Positions 1-9,281 of a DNA stretch of 50,061 bases are shown here, piece after piece. Position 1 is the stretch's first letter, and every line of letters starts with the position of its first letter. This DNA is from Bifidobacterium breve. GTDB taxonomy: Bacteria > Actinomycetota > Thermoleophilia > Solirubrobacterales > Solirubrobacteraceae. Below the pieces are notes generated by a model that saw only the letters and a program-made list of their open reading frames with translations, was not told the DNA's origin and did no database searches. The stretch covers positions 1 to 50,061 of the forward strand of contig CAMCVN010000015.1 of the NCBI GenBank assembly GCA_945881845.1. The letters run 5' to 3'. A program made the translations under genes and the position numbers.

Positions 1-1973
1 ATCAGCGCCGCCGAAGTGATCACGCGGGCGCTGCGCGAGAGGCCACGGATAACGGCCGTCTCATTGTCGGCGCCGCTCTCGTACTCCTCTTGGATGTGGG
101 TCACGAGGAAGACCTCGTAATCCATTGAGAGGCCGAACAGGATCGCGAACATCATCAGCGGAACGAACGAGACGATCGGCACCGAACCATCAAGCCCGAT
201 CAGGCCGGTTCCCCAACCCCACTGGAATACGGCGACGAGCATCCCGTAGGCGGCCGCGACGCCGAGCAGGTTCATGAACGCCGCTTGTAGTGGAACAAGA
301 ACCGAGCGGAAAGCGACCATCAGGAGCAGGAAGCTGAGCGCGACGACGATCAGAATTGAGATCGGAAGCTTCTTCTGAATCTCTTCGGCGATGTCGATGA
401 AGGCCGCGGTCTGGCCGCCGATGTAGGCGACCTGACCGGTCGCGGCGAGGTCCTGCGGAGCCAGGACGCGGAGCCTGCCAACCAGCGCCTGCGTTGCGTC
501 TGACGGCGGCGCCGACTTGGGCACGACGCTGATTACGGCGGTCGAGCGGTCGGCGCTGTAGAGCGGCGGAGCGGGAGGGGCGAGCACATCTGGGTCTGCC
601 GCTATCGCCTTCTCAAGCTTCGCCAGCGCGGTAGTGTCGCTCCCGTCCTGTTTCAGCTTGACCACGATCAGGATCGGGCCGTTACTACCCTCGCCGAAGC
701 CGGCTGAATTGAGGTTGTAAGCCTTCGTTGCTTGCGACTCGCTGGAGCCTGCCCCGGTGTCGATCTGGCCGAAGATCATCTTCGTTGTCGGCACCGCGAT
801 CACAGCCAGGATCGCGATTGCGGCGATCAGCGGCGGCCATGGGTGGCGTGCGATTCCTTTCGCCCAACGCGCCCAGCCGGTGTTGTCATGGTCGACCGCG
901 CGTGAGGTGCGCTTGTGTAGCCCTGGCACCCGCAGCGCGTCGTAGCGCCTGCCGAGTGCGCCGAGCACCGCGGGCAGCAGCGTCAGCGCCGAAAGGATCG
1001 CGGTGAGGACGAAGATCGCTGAGAGGTAGCCGAGCTGGGCGACGATTGGAATGCCAGCGATCGCGAGTGAGCAGAGCGCAATTACGACCGTCGTTCCGGC
1101 AAACAGCACGGCGGCGCCGGAGGTCGCAACCGAACGGCCGATCGACTCGGTTACCTCCATCCCGTCGGCGAGCTGTTCGCGGTGGCGTGAGAGCACGAAG
1201 AGCGAGTAGTCGATCCCGACGCCAAGCCCGATCATCCCGCCGAGCGCACCGACCGAGGAGGGAACGCTGCTGATGTGCGAGAGCAGCGTGATCACCATCG
1301 TGCCGATCGCGACGCCGAACATCGCGGTGATGATCGGCAGCATCATCGTCACCGCGGAGCCGAAGGTGAGTAGCAGCACAATCAAGGCCGCCGCGATGCC
1401 AATCCCAAACGCTAGATAAGCGGCGTTCGGGTCGACCGCGACTGCGCCGAGGCTGCCATCAGCGGCGCTTTCAAGCCCTGCGGCGGTGAGCGGCTGCTCG
1501 ATCCGGTTGACGATGTTGTTCGCCTCAACTGCCGTTGGGATCGCATATTTCGGCGTCAGTGTCACCTGGATCAGCGCCGTCTTCTGGTCCGTGCTCACCA
1601 AGGCTCCGGCCGCCTTCGAGGCAGCTGTCGAGGGCAGCGGGCTCACCACCGTCTCTACCTCCGGCGACTTCTTCGCGACCGCAACGGCCGAGGCGATCGC
1701 GGCGCTGTTGGCGGGGCTTGTGAGCGGGCCCTTATCGGCTGAATGAACGACGATCGAGCTGGTTGGCTTGAGTAGAACGGGCAGCTTCTCCGTCAGCAGT
1801 TCGGTCGCGCTGTTGCTCGGCGTATTGGGCAGGTCAACCGAGTTTGAGGAGACCATCCCGCCGCTGCTCTTGACCCAGCCGGCAAGCGCGACGACTATCA
1901 CCAGCCAGGCCACGATCACGATCCAGTGATGGCGGGCGCAGAACTTTCCCAGCCGGTAGAGAACCGAAGTCAT
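1..1973 (-). CDS. MMPL-family RND transporter (partial, C-terminus beyond left edge)
   Basis: The frame is open from an ATG at 1971-1973 to the window edge, giving 657 codons; the 3' end is missing. The N-terminus (MTSVLYRLGKFCARHHW) leads into a first membrane helix (WIVIVAWLVIVVALAGW), then a large extracytoplasmic loop and a block of membrane helices. Two RND-type GxxxDY motifs are visible, GVGIDYSLFVLSRHRE after the first loop and GLSMDYEVFLVTHIQEEY near the left edge. This duplicated layout is typical of MMPL transporters, proton-driven inner-membrane exporters of lipids or hydrophobic compounds in actinobacteria. The substrate cannot be told. A TATAAC box lies only 6 nt before the ATG, so the mRNA may be leaderless. 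The gene is divergent from the quinone oxidoreductase at 2054. Confidence 0.9.
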   Translation of the reverse strand, partial: MTSVLYRLGKFCARHHWIVIVAWLVIVVALAGWVKSSGGMVSSNSVDLPNTPSNSATELLTEKLPVLLKPTSSIVVHSADKGPLTSPANSAAIASAVAVAKKSPEVETVVSPLPSTAASKAAGALVSTDQKTALIQVTLTPKYAIPTAVEANNIVNRIEQPLTAAGLESAADGSLGAVAVDPNAAYLAFGIGIAAALIVLLLTFGSAVTMMLPIITAMFGVAIGTMVITLLSHISSVPSSVGALGGMIGLGVGIDYSLFVLSRHREQLADGMEVTESIGRSVATSGAAVLFAGTTVVIALCSLAIAGIPIVAQLGYLSAIFVLTAILSALTLLPAVLGALGRRYDALRVPGLHKRTSRAVDHDNTGWARWAKGIARHPWPPLIAAIAILAVIAVPTTKMIFGQIDTGAGSSESQATKAYNLNSAGFGEGSNGPILIVVKLKQDGSDTTALAKLEKAIAADPDVLAPPAPPLYSADRSTAVISVVPKSAPPSDATQALVGRLRVLAPQDLAATGQVAYIGGQTAAFIDIAEEIQKKLPISILIVVALSFLLLMVAFRSVLVPLQAAFMNLLGVAAAYGMLVAVFQWGWGTGLIGLDGSVPIVSFVPLMMFAILFGLSMDYEVFLVTHIQEEYESGADNETAVIRGLSRSARVITSAAL

Positions 1974-1979
1974 AGGCCT

Positions 1980-1985
1980 GTTATA
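1980..1985 (-). promoter_or_regulatory. -10 box for a probable leaderless MMPL transcript
   Basis: On the minus strand this reads TATAAC (5 of 6 to TATAAT), followed by 6 nt and then the ATG at 1973. Transcription would start at or next to the A of the ATG, giving a leaderless mRNA. No good -35 box is seen at 16-18 nt. Confidence 0.45.
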
Positions 1986-2053
1986 CAGACCGCTCCCCTG
2001 TAAATTTGGCGGCACTCACCGGCGAGCTGTCGTCTGTTAGGTTGATCGGCCTT

Positions 2054-3040
2054 ATGCGCGCTATCCAGATAACAGAACTGACCGGCCCAGCGACCGCACT
2101 GAAGTTGGTTGACATCGCGGAGCCCGACGGAGCTGCCGGGCACCCGATGACGCCGGGCAGCGGAGTACTGATCGACGTTACCGCGGCGGGGGTCGCGTTT
2201 CCGGAGGTGCTTCAGACGCGAGGTCTCTATCAGGTCAAACCTGATCTGCCATTCGTCCCTGGCGCCGAGGTAGCTGGCGTTGTGCGCAGCGCCACTGCCG
2301 GATCTGCATTTGAACCGGGTCAGCGCGTCGCTGCTTTCTGCATGCTTGGCGGTTTCGCTGAGGTCGCTGTCGCCGCCGAGCACTTCACCTTTGCGTTGCC
2401 GGACGAGCTCGACTTCGCGCAGGGTGCAGCGCTCGTTCTCAACTACCACACGGCGCACTTCTCACTCGTCCACCGCGGCAAGCTTCGCGAAGGCGAGACT
2501 GTTCTAGTGCACGGCGCCGCAGGCGGAGTCGGGACGGCGTCAATTCAGGTCGCGAAGGGGCTGGGCGCTCGCACGATCGCGGTTGTCTCAAGCGATCAGA
2601 AAGAAGCGGTAGCGAGAGAATGCGGGGCCGACGAGGTCGTCCGCTCCGATGGCCCCTGGAAGGACGAGGTTTTGGCGCTAGGGGGCGTTGACATGGTGCT
2701 CGATCCGGTCGGTGGAGACCGCTTCACGGATAGTCTGCGCTCGCTCAAGGAGGACGGCCGGGTGATCGTCGTTGGCTTCACCGGCGGCTCGATCCCTGAA
2801 GTGAAGGTCAATCGACTGTTGCTCAATAACACCGCCGTGATCGGCGCTGGCTGGGGCGCCTCGGTGCTGGATAAGCCGGATTTGGTAGCTCAAACCGGCG
2901 ATGCGATTAACGATCTGATCGAGAAGGGCTTCGTCCGCCCACCTGTCGGCTCGCGCTTCGCGCTTGAAGATGCCGCCGCTGCGCTCGAACTGATCGACAG
3001 CCGTGGCGCGACCGGCAAAGTCGTGCTCGACGTCGCTTAG
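2054..3040 (+). CDS. Zinc-independent NADPH:quinone oxidoreductase (MDR family)
   Basis: The 328-residue protein has an N-terminal GroES-like half (MRAIQITELTGPATALKLVD onward, with PFVPGAEVAGVV) and a Rossmann half. The nucleotide-binding glycine motif is VLVHGAAGGVGTASIQVAKGLGAR, starting near residue 149. The structural-zinc cysteines of alcohol dehydrogenases are absent, which points to the QOR-like medium-chain reductases that reduce quinones or enoyl compounds with NADPH. I chose ATG 2054 because the homologous N-terminus starts there; a TTG at 2006 would only add residues that look like read-through of the intergenic region. The gene converges on 3051 with a 10 nt gap. The physiological substrate is not evident. 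Confidence 0.86.
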   Translation: MRAIQITELTGPATALKLVDIAEPDGAAGHPMTPGSGVLIDVTAAGVAFPEVLQTRGLYQVKPDLPFVPGAEVAGVVRSATAGSAFEPGQRVAAFCMLGGFAEVAVAAEHFTFALPDELDFAQGAALVLNYHTAHFSLVHRGKLREGETVLVHGAAGGVGTASIQVAKGLGARTIAVVSSDQKEAVARECGADEVVRSDGPWKDEVLALGGVDMVLDPVGGDRFTDSLRSLKEDGRVIVVGFTGGSIPEVKVNRLLLNNTAVIGAGWGASVLDKPDLVAQTGDAINDLIEKGFVRPPVGSRFALEDAAAALELIDSRGATGKVVLDVA

Positions 3041-3050
3041 GCGACTCCGC

Positions 3051-4532
3051 TTACCAGCGCCACTGCTGAAGCGGCTGCGAGACCCCTTCCGAGATCGTTG
3101 CGTGGCCGCGTCCGGCTAGCGCGGCGGCGACCGCTTCGCCCTGAGGCTCGGCGTTGTAGGGAAGGTTCACGCCGGCGCCGCCACGAACCAGTGCCTCGGC
3201 AACGCTCTCATCGCTGCCGATCGCGTAGCCGCGCACCGAACCCGCCGTCTTGATCAGCACGAAGGACCCGTCGGGCGAGGCTGAAGCGCCGACGACCCAG
3301 GCCAGCGGCAGTTGGCCGATCGACTCAAGCTGCGAGTTGCCGCCGACGAACTGCGGGTCTGCCAGCCGGTAAACGCCGACCTGCGCTTCGCGCTTGGAGA
3401 TGATCGTCAGTGCCCCGTCAGCGCCGACGGCGAGCGACTCGGCGTCGCGCGGGCCGCCCGGGTAGGTCACTCGCTGCGAGCTGACAACGCCAGCATTGAT
3501 CGTCACCGCTGCGCCGCCGCCGGCCGGGAGCGTGGGCTCGGCTGCGCGGTAGATCTTGACCGAGCTGCGTCCGGCGCTGTTGTCGCCGATGTCGGCGACG
3601 TAGAAGGCATCGTTGCCATCGGCGTCCGGCGCGATCGCGAGATCTTCCCAGTCGGTCGCCGTAACGCCAGGCAGCTCGAAGGTTGCGCGCAGCGCGCCGG
3701 TCGCGCCGTCAATCGCGAACAGGCGGGCGCGGTCGCCACTGTCGTTGTGGGTCCAGTAGACGCCAGGATTGATTGCGCTCTCGGCGAGCCCCGAGGCTTC
3801 GGTCAGCGCCGCAGCGTTCACGAGTGGTGCGCCGATCAACTGCGGCAAGAGCTCTGCGAAAGGCGAGCCGGGGTCAACCGGTGAGTCCGGGGCTGGTGGC
3901 GAGCCGTCGGTTGGCAGATCAGGAGTGACGGGCTCAGTGCCAGAGTCTGACCCGCCAGAGCCTTCCCCGCCTGTGCCCGGCTTCTGGTCGCTACCACTCG
4001 GCGGAGCCCCAGCCACCGGCGCGGGCGAGCGTTGCCCCAGCGCGATCTGAAGTGTGCCTGAGATCACGGCGCGGCCGCGCGTCCTGATCTCAAGCACGAC
4101 GCGGCCTGCGGGCAGCCGCGGCAGCTCAAGGAGAGTCGCCCCAGTGGCGCGGAGTTTGACGTTGACCGCCTTCCCGACGGACCGTGGACGAGTAGACCAC
4201 CGCAGCGAGCGAAGCCGCCCTGCGCGGACGGCGGTAACGCTCACGCGAACATTGCTGTTCGACCTCAGAGTCAGCTCGATCGGCTTGCCGGCCCAAGTTC
4301 GTGGCACGCTGAAGGAGGCGTAGGCATTCGCCCGGCCAGCACTCAGCGAGAGCCGCTGCGGTGCAATCGTCGGGCGGCGTCCGTCGTTGCGAAGCAGCGC
4401 GATCTGCCCGGCGGCCACCTGCCCCGCGGCGAGCTTGGCCGTGCCAGCTGCTCCCGCCGAGGGGGCGAACACCAGCAGCGCAGCGGCAACACAGAAAGTG
4501 AGCAGCGCTCGATCTTTGATCACGCTCGTCAT
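3051..4532 (-). CDS. Secreted protein with a C-terminal beta-propeller-like domain, function unknown
   Basis: The 493-residue product starts with a clear signal peptide (basic start, hydrophobic LLTFCVAAALLVFAPSAGA, AGA cleavage site). Residues about 30-170 form a beta-rich domain, followed by a Pro/Ser/Gly linker (about 170-225). The C-terminal 270 residues carry YWTHNDSGDRARLFAID, DWEDLAIAPDADG and FYVADIGDNSAGR, a set seen in secreted proteins annotated as hypothetical or propeller-like. The acidic D-rich turns suggest bound calcium. Upstream, GAGAGG lies 4-5 nt before the ATG. It is convergent with 2054-3040. No enzyme family can be named from the sequence alone. Confidence 0.75.
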   Translation of the reverse strand: MTSVIKDRALLTFCVAAALLVFAPSAGAAGTAKLAAGQVAAGQIALLRNDGRRPTIAPQRLSLSAGRANAYASFSVPRTWAGKPIELTLRSNSNVRVSVTAVRAGRLRSLRWSTRPRSVGKAVNVKLRATGATLLELPRLPAGRVVLEIRTRGRAVISGTLQIALGQRSPAPVAGAPPSGSDQKPGTGGEGSGGSDSGTEPVTPDLPTDGSPPAPDSPVDPGSPFAELLPQLIGAPLVNAAALTEASGLAESAINPGVYWTHNDSGDRARLFAIDGATGALRATFELPGVTATDWEDLAIAPDADGNDAFYVADIGDNSAGRSSVKIYRAAEPTLPAGGGAAVTINAGVVSSQRVTYPGGPRDAESLAVGADGALTIISKREAQVGVYRLADPQFVGGNSQLESIGQLPLAWVVGASASPDGSFVLIKTAGSVRGYAIGSDESVAEALVRGGAGVNLPYNAEPQGEAVAAALAGRGHATISEGVSQPLQQWRW

Positions 4533-4599
4533 CTGCCTCTCTGAAACCCGCCGATGAGCAGTTAGTTGCGGCTAATTACGCGCTTAGCCGCTGCGGCTT

Positions 4600-4628
4600 T
4601 TTACGCTCCGCTTGTGATGCCATAGAAT
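4600..4628 (+). promoter_or_regulatory. Sigma-70-type promoter giving a leaderless desaturase mRNA
   Basis: TTTACG (4600-4605), a 17 nt spacer and TAGAAT (4623-4628) form a good -35/-10 pair. Only 7 nt separate the -10 box from the ATG at 4636, so transcription should start at the start codon. No Shine-Dalgarno sequence is present, which fits a leaderless mRNA. Confidence 0.65.
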
Positions 4629-4635
4629 CGTCCCA

Positions 4636-5571
4636 ATGCGCAAGGCTGATAAGTACGCAAATCTCGCTGCCGTCTTCGGCCCGGTGATTGTCTTGATCGC
4701 GTTGATTCCAGTTGCGATCCAGCACGATCTCCTTGCTTGGAGCGACCTGATCATCTTCACCGTGATGTACCTGATCTGCGGTCTTGGGATCACGGTCGGC
4801 TACCACCGCCTGCTGACTCACCGCTCGTTCGAGACTTACAAGCCAATCGAGTACATGTTCGCGATCTTTGGTTCGATGGCGATCCAAGGCGGGCCAATGG
4901 ACTGGGTTGCCGACCACCGCAAGCACCACGCCCATTCAGATGCCGAAGGTGACCCGCATAGCCCTCACGTCGGCCACGGCTCGGGCGTGCTTGGAGCTGT
5001 CCGCGGCCTCTGGCACGCGCACGTCGGATGGACCTGGCGCGTCCACGGGATGGCGACGCACAAGAAGTACGCGATCGACCTCAGCGAAGACCGAGGAATG
5101 CGCGTGATCCACTACTCGTTCCCGTTCTTCATCCTCGTCTCCGCGGCGCTGCCTTTCGGGCTCGGTGTGGCGATCACCGGCACGATCTACGGCGGCTTGA
5201 CCGGGCTGCTCTGGGGCGGCTTAATTCGGATGCTGCTCCAAAGCCACGTGACCTGGTCGGTCAACTCGGTCTGTCACTTCTTCGGCAACCGCCGCTTCGA
5301 TGTCGAAGACAAGTCGACCAACGTATGGTGGCTCGCAATCCCATCGTTTGGCGAATCGTGGCATCACAACCACCACGCCTTCCCGCGCTCAGCCAAGCAC
5401 GGTCTGCGCCGCTCCGAGATCGATGCCTCAGCGATGCTGGTCGGCCTGCTGCAGCGTTTCCATCTAGCTTGGAACGTCGTTGAAATCACGCCAGAACGCC
5501 AGGAGCAGAAGCTGACCTCAGCTAATCCTACGGCGCCGCGGGCCGAAGCCGGGCCGCATCCGTCAGCCTGA
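4636..5571 (+). CDS. Acyl-CoA/acyl-lipid desaturase (membrane di-iron)
   Basis: The 311-residue protein has the three histidine clusters of membrane fatty-acid desaturases: HRLLTH at residues 57-62, HRKHH at 94-98 and HHNHH at 243-247 within GESWHHNHHAFP. Hydrophobic segments lie near residues 13-55 and in pairs around 155-200, as in the delta-9 family. The family inserts a cis double bond into acyl chains with O2 and an electron donor, tuning membrane fluidity. The length is close to the usual size for actinobacterial delta-9 enzymes. No reductase or ferredoxin gene is adjacent. The ATG at 4636 is set by the leaderless promoter just upstream. Regiospecificity is inferred from family resemblance only. 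Confidence 0.92.
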   Translation: MRKADKYANLAAVFGPVIVLIALIPVAIQHDLLAWSDLIIFTVMYLICGLGITVGYHRLLTHRSFETYKPIEYMFAIFGSMAIQGGPMDWVADHRKHHAHSDAEGDPHSPHVGHGSGVLGAVRGLWHAHVGWTWRVHGMATHKKYAIDLSEDRGMRVIHYSFPFFILVSAALPFGLGVAITGTIYGGLTGLLWGGLIRMLLQSHVTWSVNSVCHFFGNRRFDVEDKSTNVWWLAIPSFGESWHHNHHAFPRSAKHGLRRSEIDASAMLVGLLQRFHLAWNVVEITPERQEQKLTSANPTAPRAEAGPHPSA

Positions 5572-5586
5572 CCTTTCGCGCCGCCG

Positions 5587-7074
5587 CTAAGAGTCGCTGG
5601 AGAGGATCTTCGTCTTCTCAGCTGCGAACTCTTCGTCGCTGAGTGCGCCGCTGTCGCGTAGCGCGACGAGCCGTTCGAGGTCGGCCATCCGCTGGCTCTC
5701 GCTGCCGCCGCCGGAGGACTTCTCCTTGTGGCTCGATGTGCGCTCCTTAACGTCCTGAGCGGCCTTTGACGTAGTGCTCTTGACGGCGGCGCCGGCGCGG
5801 CTGAAAGCGGCGCTGATCTTTGCGCCGCCGGCGCGCATTGAATCGCCGCTCGCCGTGGCTGCTCCAGGGAACTCGCGCAGCGTCTCGCGCCGCAGCATGT
5901 AGAGCCCGAGGAAGACAAGGACGATGAAGATGATGATGAATGAGTAGCGGCTTGCGGCTGGAATCGGCGACCAGATCAGGAACAGCAGAACGAGCAGCGC
6001 AACGCCGACGTAGCTAGCTTCGGGATAGCCGTTGAGGGCCGGCGCAAACCAGCCGCGGACTGCCTTCGAAGCCTTCGCAGGCCCACCGAGCAGGCCAGCA
6101 ATGATCAGCATCACGCCGATCACGATCACCTGCGTAGCGAGCTGTTCGAGCAGTGTGCTTTCGATCTCCCAAGCGGCGCTGGCCGCCGGTTGGATTGAGA
6201 CGTCGGTGACCAGCGAGGAGACGATCGCATCACCGGCGGCGCCGCGGAGAAGGACAACTGCCAGGCCGGCAACGATCATCCCTGAGCCGACCTCAACGAG
6301 CGTGTTGGCGCGGCGGCCAGCGGCCAGCGCGACAGCAAATACGAAGAAAAGGAAGGCGAGGATGCTGAGAACCACGGACGACGTCTTCAGCGCCTTCGCC
6401 GCCTGCTGAACCTGCTTGAGCTCGTTCGACTGAAGGACGGTCACCTGCCCTGCGCCGGGCGGAATCTTGGCGACGATCGTGCTCGGCAGGCCAACGTTGG
6501 TTGCAATCTTGCCGAGAATCGTGCCGAGATTCACGGTGATATCGCCGTTCGTTGTGCTGACGTAGCTGTTGCCTCCGTCGATCACCTGAACGAACTGTTC
6601 GTGCGCGAGCTTGTTCGCTTCAGTCCAGACCGACTGAACGGCGGGCTGCTCAAGCGCTGCGTTGGCGGCCTGCGTGATCAGATCGCGCGCGCCGGCTGCT
6701 GCGACCGGTGCCAGTGGTTGCAGCTCTTTAGGCAGTACCGACTTGATTTCAGCCGGGACGTCGACATTCGTGTACAGCTGATCAACGAGATAGATCGCTA
6801 GCTGGTCGCGGATCGCCGGGTTGGCAATCAGCTCTGAGCTGGCCTTCGTCCACTGGTTCGTGTCAAGCAGCTGCTGACGGGTCCAGTTCGCGAAGATGGC
6901 GAGGATCGTGAACAGCGTCGCGAAGATTACGAGCAGATGAACCGATACGCGGCGGCCACGCGAGCGCTGCCACGGAGTGTCGCCGCTGGGCGTTACGACG
7001 GTCGGCGGGTCGTCGCTGGCAGGCTTGGCGCGAGCGGGCTGTTCTGTCGTCTTGTCTTCGGAATCTGAGGTCAT
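5587..7074 (-). CDS. Multi-pass membrane protein with C-terminal SHOCT domain
   Basis: The 495-residue protein begins with a disordered Ser/Asp/Pro-rich cytoplasmic stretch, then one membrane helix (VHLLVIFATLFTILAIFANW, about residues 47-66). A roughly 150-residue extracytoplasmic region follows. Several more helices lie near 232-252, 260-285, 310-330, 350-368 and 375-393. The last 35 residues (MADLERLVALRDSGALSDEEFAAEK) match the SHOCT motif, a short helical element found at protein termini and thought to mediate oligomerisation. A Lys/Ser-rich linker precedes it. The gene is divergent from the holin-phosphodiesterase gene at 7129, with only 54 nt between them. The function is unknown. Confidence 0.75.
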   Translation of the reverse strand: MTSDSEDKTTEQPARAKPASDDPPTVVTPSGDTPWQRSRGRRVSVHLLVIFATLFTILAIFANWTRQQLLDTNQWTKASSELIANPAIRDQLAIYLVDQLYTNVDVPAEIKSVLPKELQPLAPVAAAGARDLITQAANAALEQPAVQSVWTEANKLAHEQFVQVIDGGNSYVSTTNGDITVNLGTILGKIATNVGLPSTIVAKIPPGAGQVTVLQSNELKQVQQAAKALKTSSVVLSILAFLFFVFAVALAAGRRANTLVEVGSGMIVAGLAVVLLRGAAGDAIVSSLVTDVSIQPAASAAWEIESTLLEQLATQVIVIGVMLIIAGLLGGPAKASKAVRGWFAPALNGYPEASYVGVALLVLLFLIWSPIPAASRYSFIIIFIVLVFLGLYMLRRETLREFPGAATASGDSMRAGGAKISAAFSRAGAAVKSTTSKAAQDVKERTSSHKEKSSGGGSESQRMADLERLVALRDSGALSDEEFAAEKTKILSSDS

Positions 7075-7128
7075 ATCGCGGTAGCCTCGCAGATTCAGCT
7101 CTCTTTCGCTACGTAGCTAGACACCACT

Positions 7129-9222
7129 TTGCCGATCGCTCTCACAAATCAACCGCCCGCCAGCCGGCGCCTCTTCGGTTTCGTTGTGCGCGTGCTCGCC
7201 CTAGGCCTGATCCAAGCGCTCACGCTCTGGGGAGCGGCGGCGATTATTCCTGGGATTGATGTGCCCTCGTTCGCGGCTGCGCTGGTCGTAGTGATCGTGC
7301 TGGCGATCTTCGGTTCACTGATCTGGCCTCTAATAACGAGGTTGCTACTGCCGCTGACGGTGCTGACCTTCGGTCTGCTCTCGCTGGTTGCGACGACTGC
7401 GATGGTCTGGTTGTCGCTGGACGTCGTCGATCACAGCCAGCCAACTGTGCTCGGCTCGTTCTTCGTTGCCGTCTTGATGACAGTCGTCAGCACAATCGCT
7501 GGAACACTGCTCGACGTCGATGGCGACGCCTATCACTTGCGCGTCGTGCGCAGGCGGATGCGCAAGTCGCGCGGCACCAACGAGACAGATGTGCCGGGAG
7601 TGATCTTCTTTGAGATCGATGGCCTCGGCGAGCAGATCTTGCGTGAGGCTGTTGAGTCAGGCCACGTGCCGACGATCGCTCGCTGGCTCGCCGACGGCAG
7701 TCACCGGATCGTCGGTTGGGAGTGCGATCTCTCGAGCCAGACCGGAGCCAGTCAGGCTGGGCTGCTGCTCGGCAGCAACGAGAACATGCCCGCCTTCCGT
7801 TGGTATGAGAAGGAGCGCGGCGTGCTGATGGTCTCAAGCAGCGTCGCCGATACGGCCGAGATGGAACGGCGCGCCAGCACCGGCAGTGGACTTTTGGCAG
7901 TTGAGGGCACGAGCCGTGGCAACTTACTTTCCGGCGACGCGCCGCGGGCCTCGGCGACTCTGAGCGTGGTGCGTGACAAGCAGCGCTCGCATTCGAGTGA
8001 GTTCTTCGCCTTCTTCTCCGATCCTTCGGGGATGACGCGCACGCTCGTGCTTTCCGTTCACGACATGATTCGCGAGAAGCTCGCCTACTGGCGACAGATC
8101 CGCTCCGGTGAGGAGCACGTTCACCGCGGCGGGGTGTATCCGCTGCTGCGGGCTGCGATGACGGTCGTGATGCGCGAGCTGAATACGGCAACGCTGTTGG
8201 CCGACATCGTTGAGGGCGTGCCGGTTTCCTACTCAACGTATGTCGGTTACGACGAGGTTGCCCACCATTCCGGGATTCGCGCGCCCGATGCGTTGACCGT
8301 CCTCAAAGGGCTCGACCGTCAGCTGCTGCGGCTCGAGCGAGCCCTGCCGCAGGCGCCGCGGCCATACGAGATCGTCGTTCTCTCGGACCACGGCCAGTCG
8401 CAAGGGAGGCCTTTCCGCCAGCGCTGCGGCAAGACGCTTGAAGAGGTCGTTGAGCAGGCCTGCTCTGGGGGCGGGGCTGTAAGTGCGCCGCCGGCAGTCG
8501 CCGAATCGTGGGGCGAGATCGGCGGCTGGTTAACTGAGCTTGGGAACGACGACAGCGCCGGCGGGCGAATGATGGCGCGCGCCACACGCAGCCTCGTTGG
8601 CGACGATGGGGTCGCGCTGGGTCCGGGGCGCGAGGCCCAGGAGCAGCACCAAGCGATCACCAACGCGGCCGACAGCGAGAGGCCCGAAGTGATCGTCTTG
8701 GCCTCGGGTTGCCTTGGCCTGATCTCGTTCCCTCGAACTCCCGGTCGTTTGACGCTTGAGGAGATCGAACGCCAGCACCCGGGCCTTGTAGCCTCGCTCG
8801 CCGCCCATCCCGACATCGGTTGGGTGATGGTTCGCTCCGAGGCGGAAGGGGCGGTCGTGCTTGGCGCTCAAGGCAGCTATCGGCTCAGCGATGAAAGCGT
8901 CAATGGCATCAATCCGATCGCCCACTTTGGCGCCAACGCTGCCGACCACCTGCGCCGCCACGACAGCTTCAGCCACTGTCCCGACCTGCTCGTCAGCGGC
9001 GCCTACCTGCCGGACGAAGATGAGATCGTGCCATTCGAAGAGTTCATGGGCTCTCACGGCGGGCTCGGCGGCGCGCAGATGCACCCGTTCGCCGTCGTGC
9101 CGAGCAGCTGGAGCGAAGCTGCCGAGCCGATAGTTGGCGCCGCGACGATGCACCACCAGCTCAAGCGCTGGATGGTTGAGGGCGGGCTGCCGATCGCGCA
9201 CGCGCCGGCCGCGCTGAACTAG
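7129..9222 (+). CDS. Holin superfamily IV-like membrane domain fused to an alkaline-phosphatase-fold hydrolase
   Basis: The 697-residue product joins two parts. Residues 13-127 hold four closely spaced membrane helices, resembling the mycobacterial 4-TM holin superfamily IV module. After a basic linker (VVRRRMRKSRG), residues about 155-690 look like a type I phosphodiesterase/alkaline phosphatase fold. Visible are metal-ligand Asp164 in FFEIDGLGEQ, a nucleophile-like Thr205 in SSQTGASQAG, Asp420-His421 in LSDHGQSQG, and a C-terminal GSHGGLGG with a histidine. It would be a membrane-anchored phospho-ester hydrolase; the substrate is unknown. The start codon is TTG 7129. An ATG further in would remove the first helix, so TTG is preferred. 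Confidence 0.8.
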   Translation: MPIALTNQPPASRRLFGFVVRVLALGLIQALTLWGAAAIIPGIDVPSFAAALVVVIVLAIFGSLIWPLITRLLLPLTVLTFGLLSLVATTAMVWLSLDVVDHSQPTVLGSFFVAVLMTVVSTIAGTLLDVDGDAYHLRVVRRRMRKSRGTNETDVPGVIFFEIDGLGEQILREAVESGHVPTIARWLADGSHRIVGWECDLSSQTGASQAGLLLGSNENMPAFRWYEKERGVLMVSSSVADTAEMERRASTGSGLLAVEGTSRGNLLSGDAPRASATLSVVRDKQRSHSSEFFAFFSDPSGMTRTLVLSVHDMIREKLAYWRQIRSGEEHVHRGGVYPLLRAAMTVVMRELNTATLLADIVEGVPVSYSTYVGYDEVAHHSGIRAPDALTVLKGLDRQLLRLERALPQAPRPYEIVVLSDHGQSQGRPFRQRCGKTLEEVVEQACSGGGAVSAPPAVAESWGEIGGWLTELGNDDSAGGRMMARATRSLVGDDGVALGPGREAQEQHQAITNAADSERPEVIVLASGCLGLISFPRTPGRLTLEEIERQHPGLVASLAAHPDIGWVMVRSEAEGAVVLGAQGSYRLSDESVNGINPIAHFGANAADHLRRHDSFSHCPDLLVSGAYLPDEDEIVPFEEFMGSHGGLGGAQMHPFAVVPSSWSEAAEPIVGAATMHHQLKRWMVEGGLPIAHAPAALN

Positions 9223-9281
9223 GCGCGACGCTGCTCTCTTCGGCCTTCAGGCTTGAATCTGCCCGCTCAGCGGTGCGAACG

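Noticed and set aside
2006-2053. A TTG start adding 16 residues to the quinone oxidoreductase
   Set aside because: The family N-terminus begins at ATG 2054 and the added residues read through the intergenic region.
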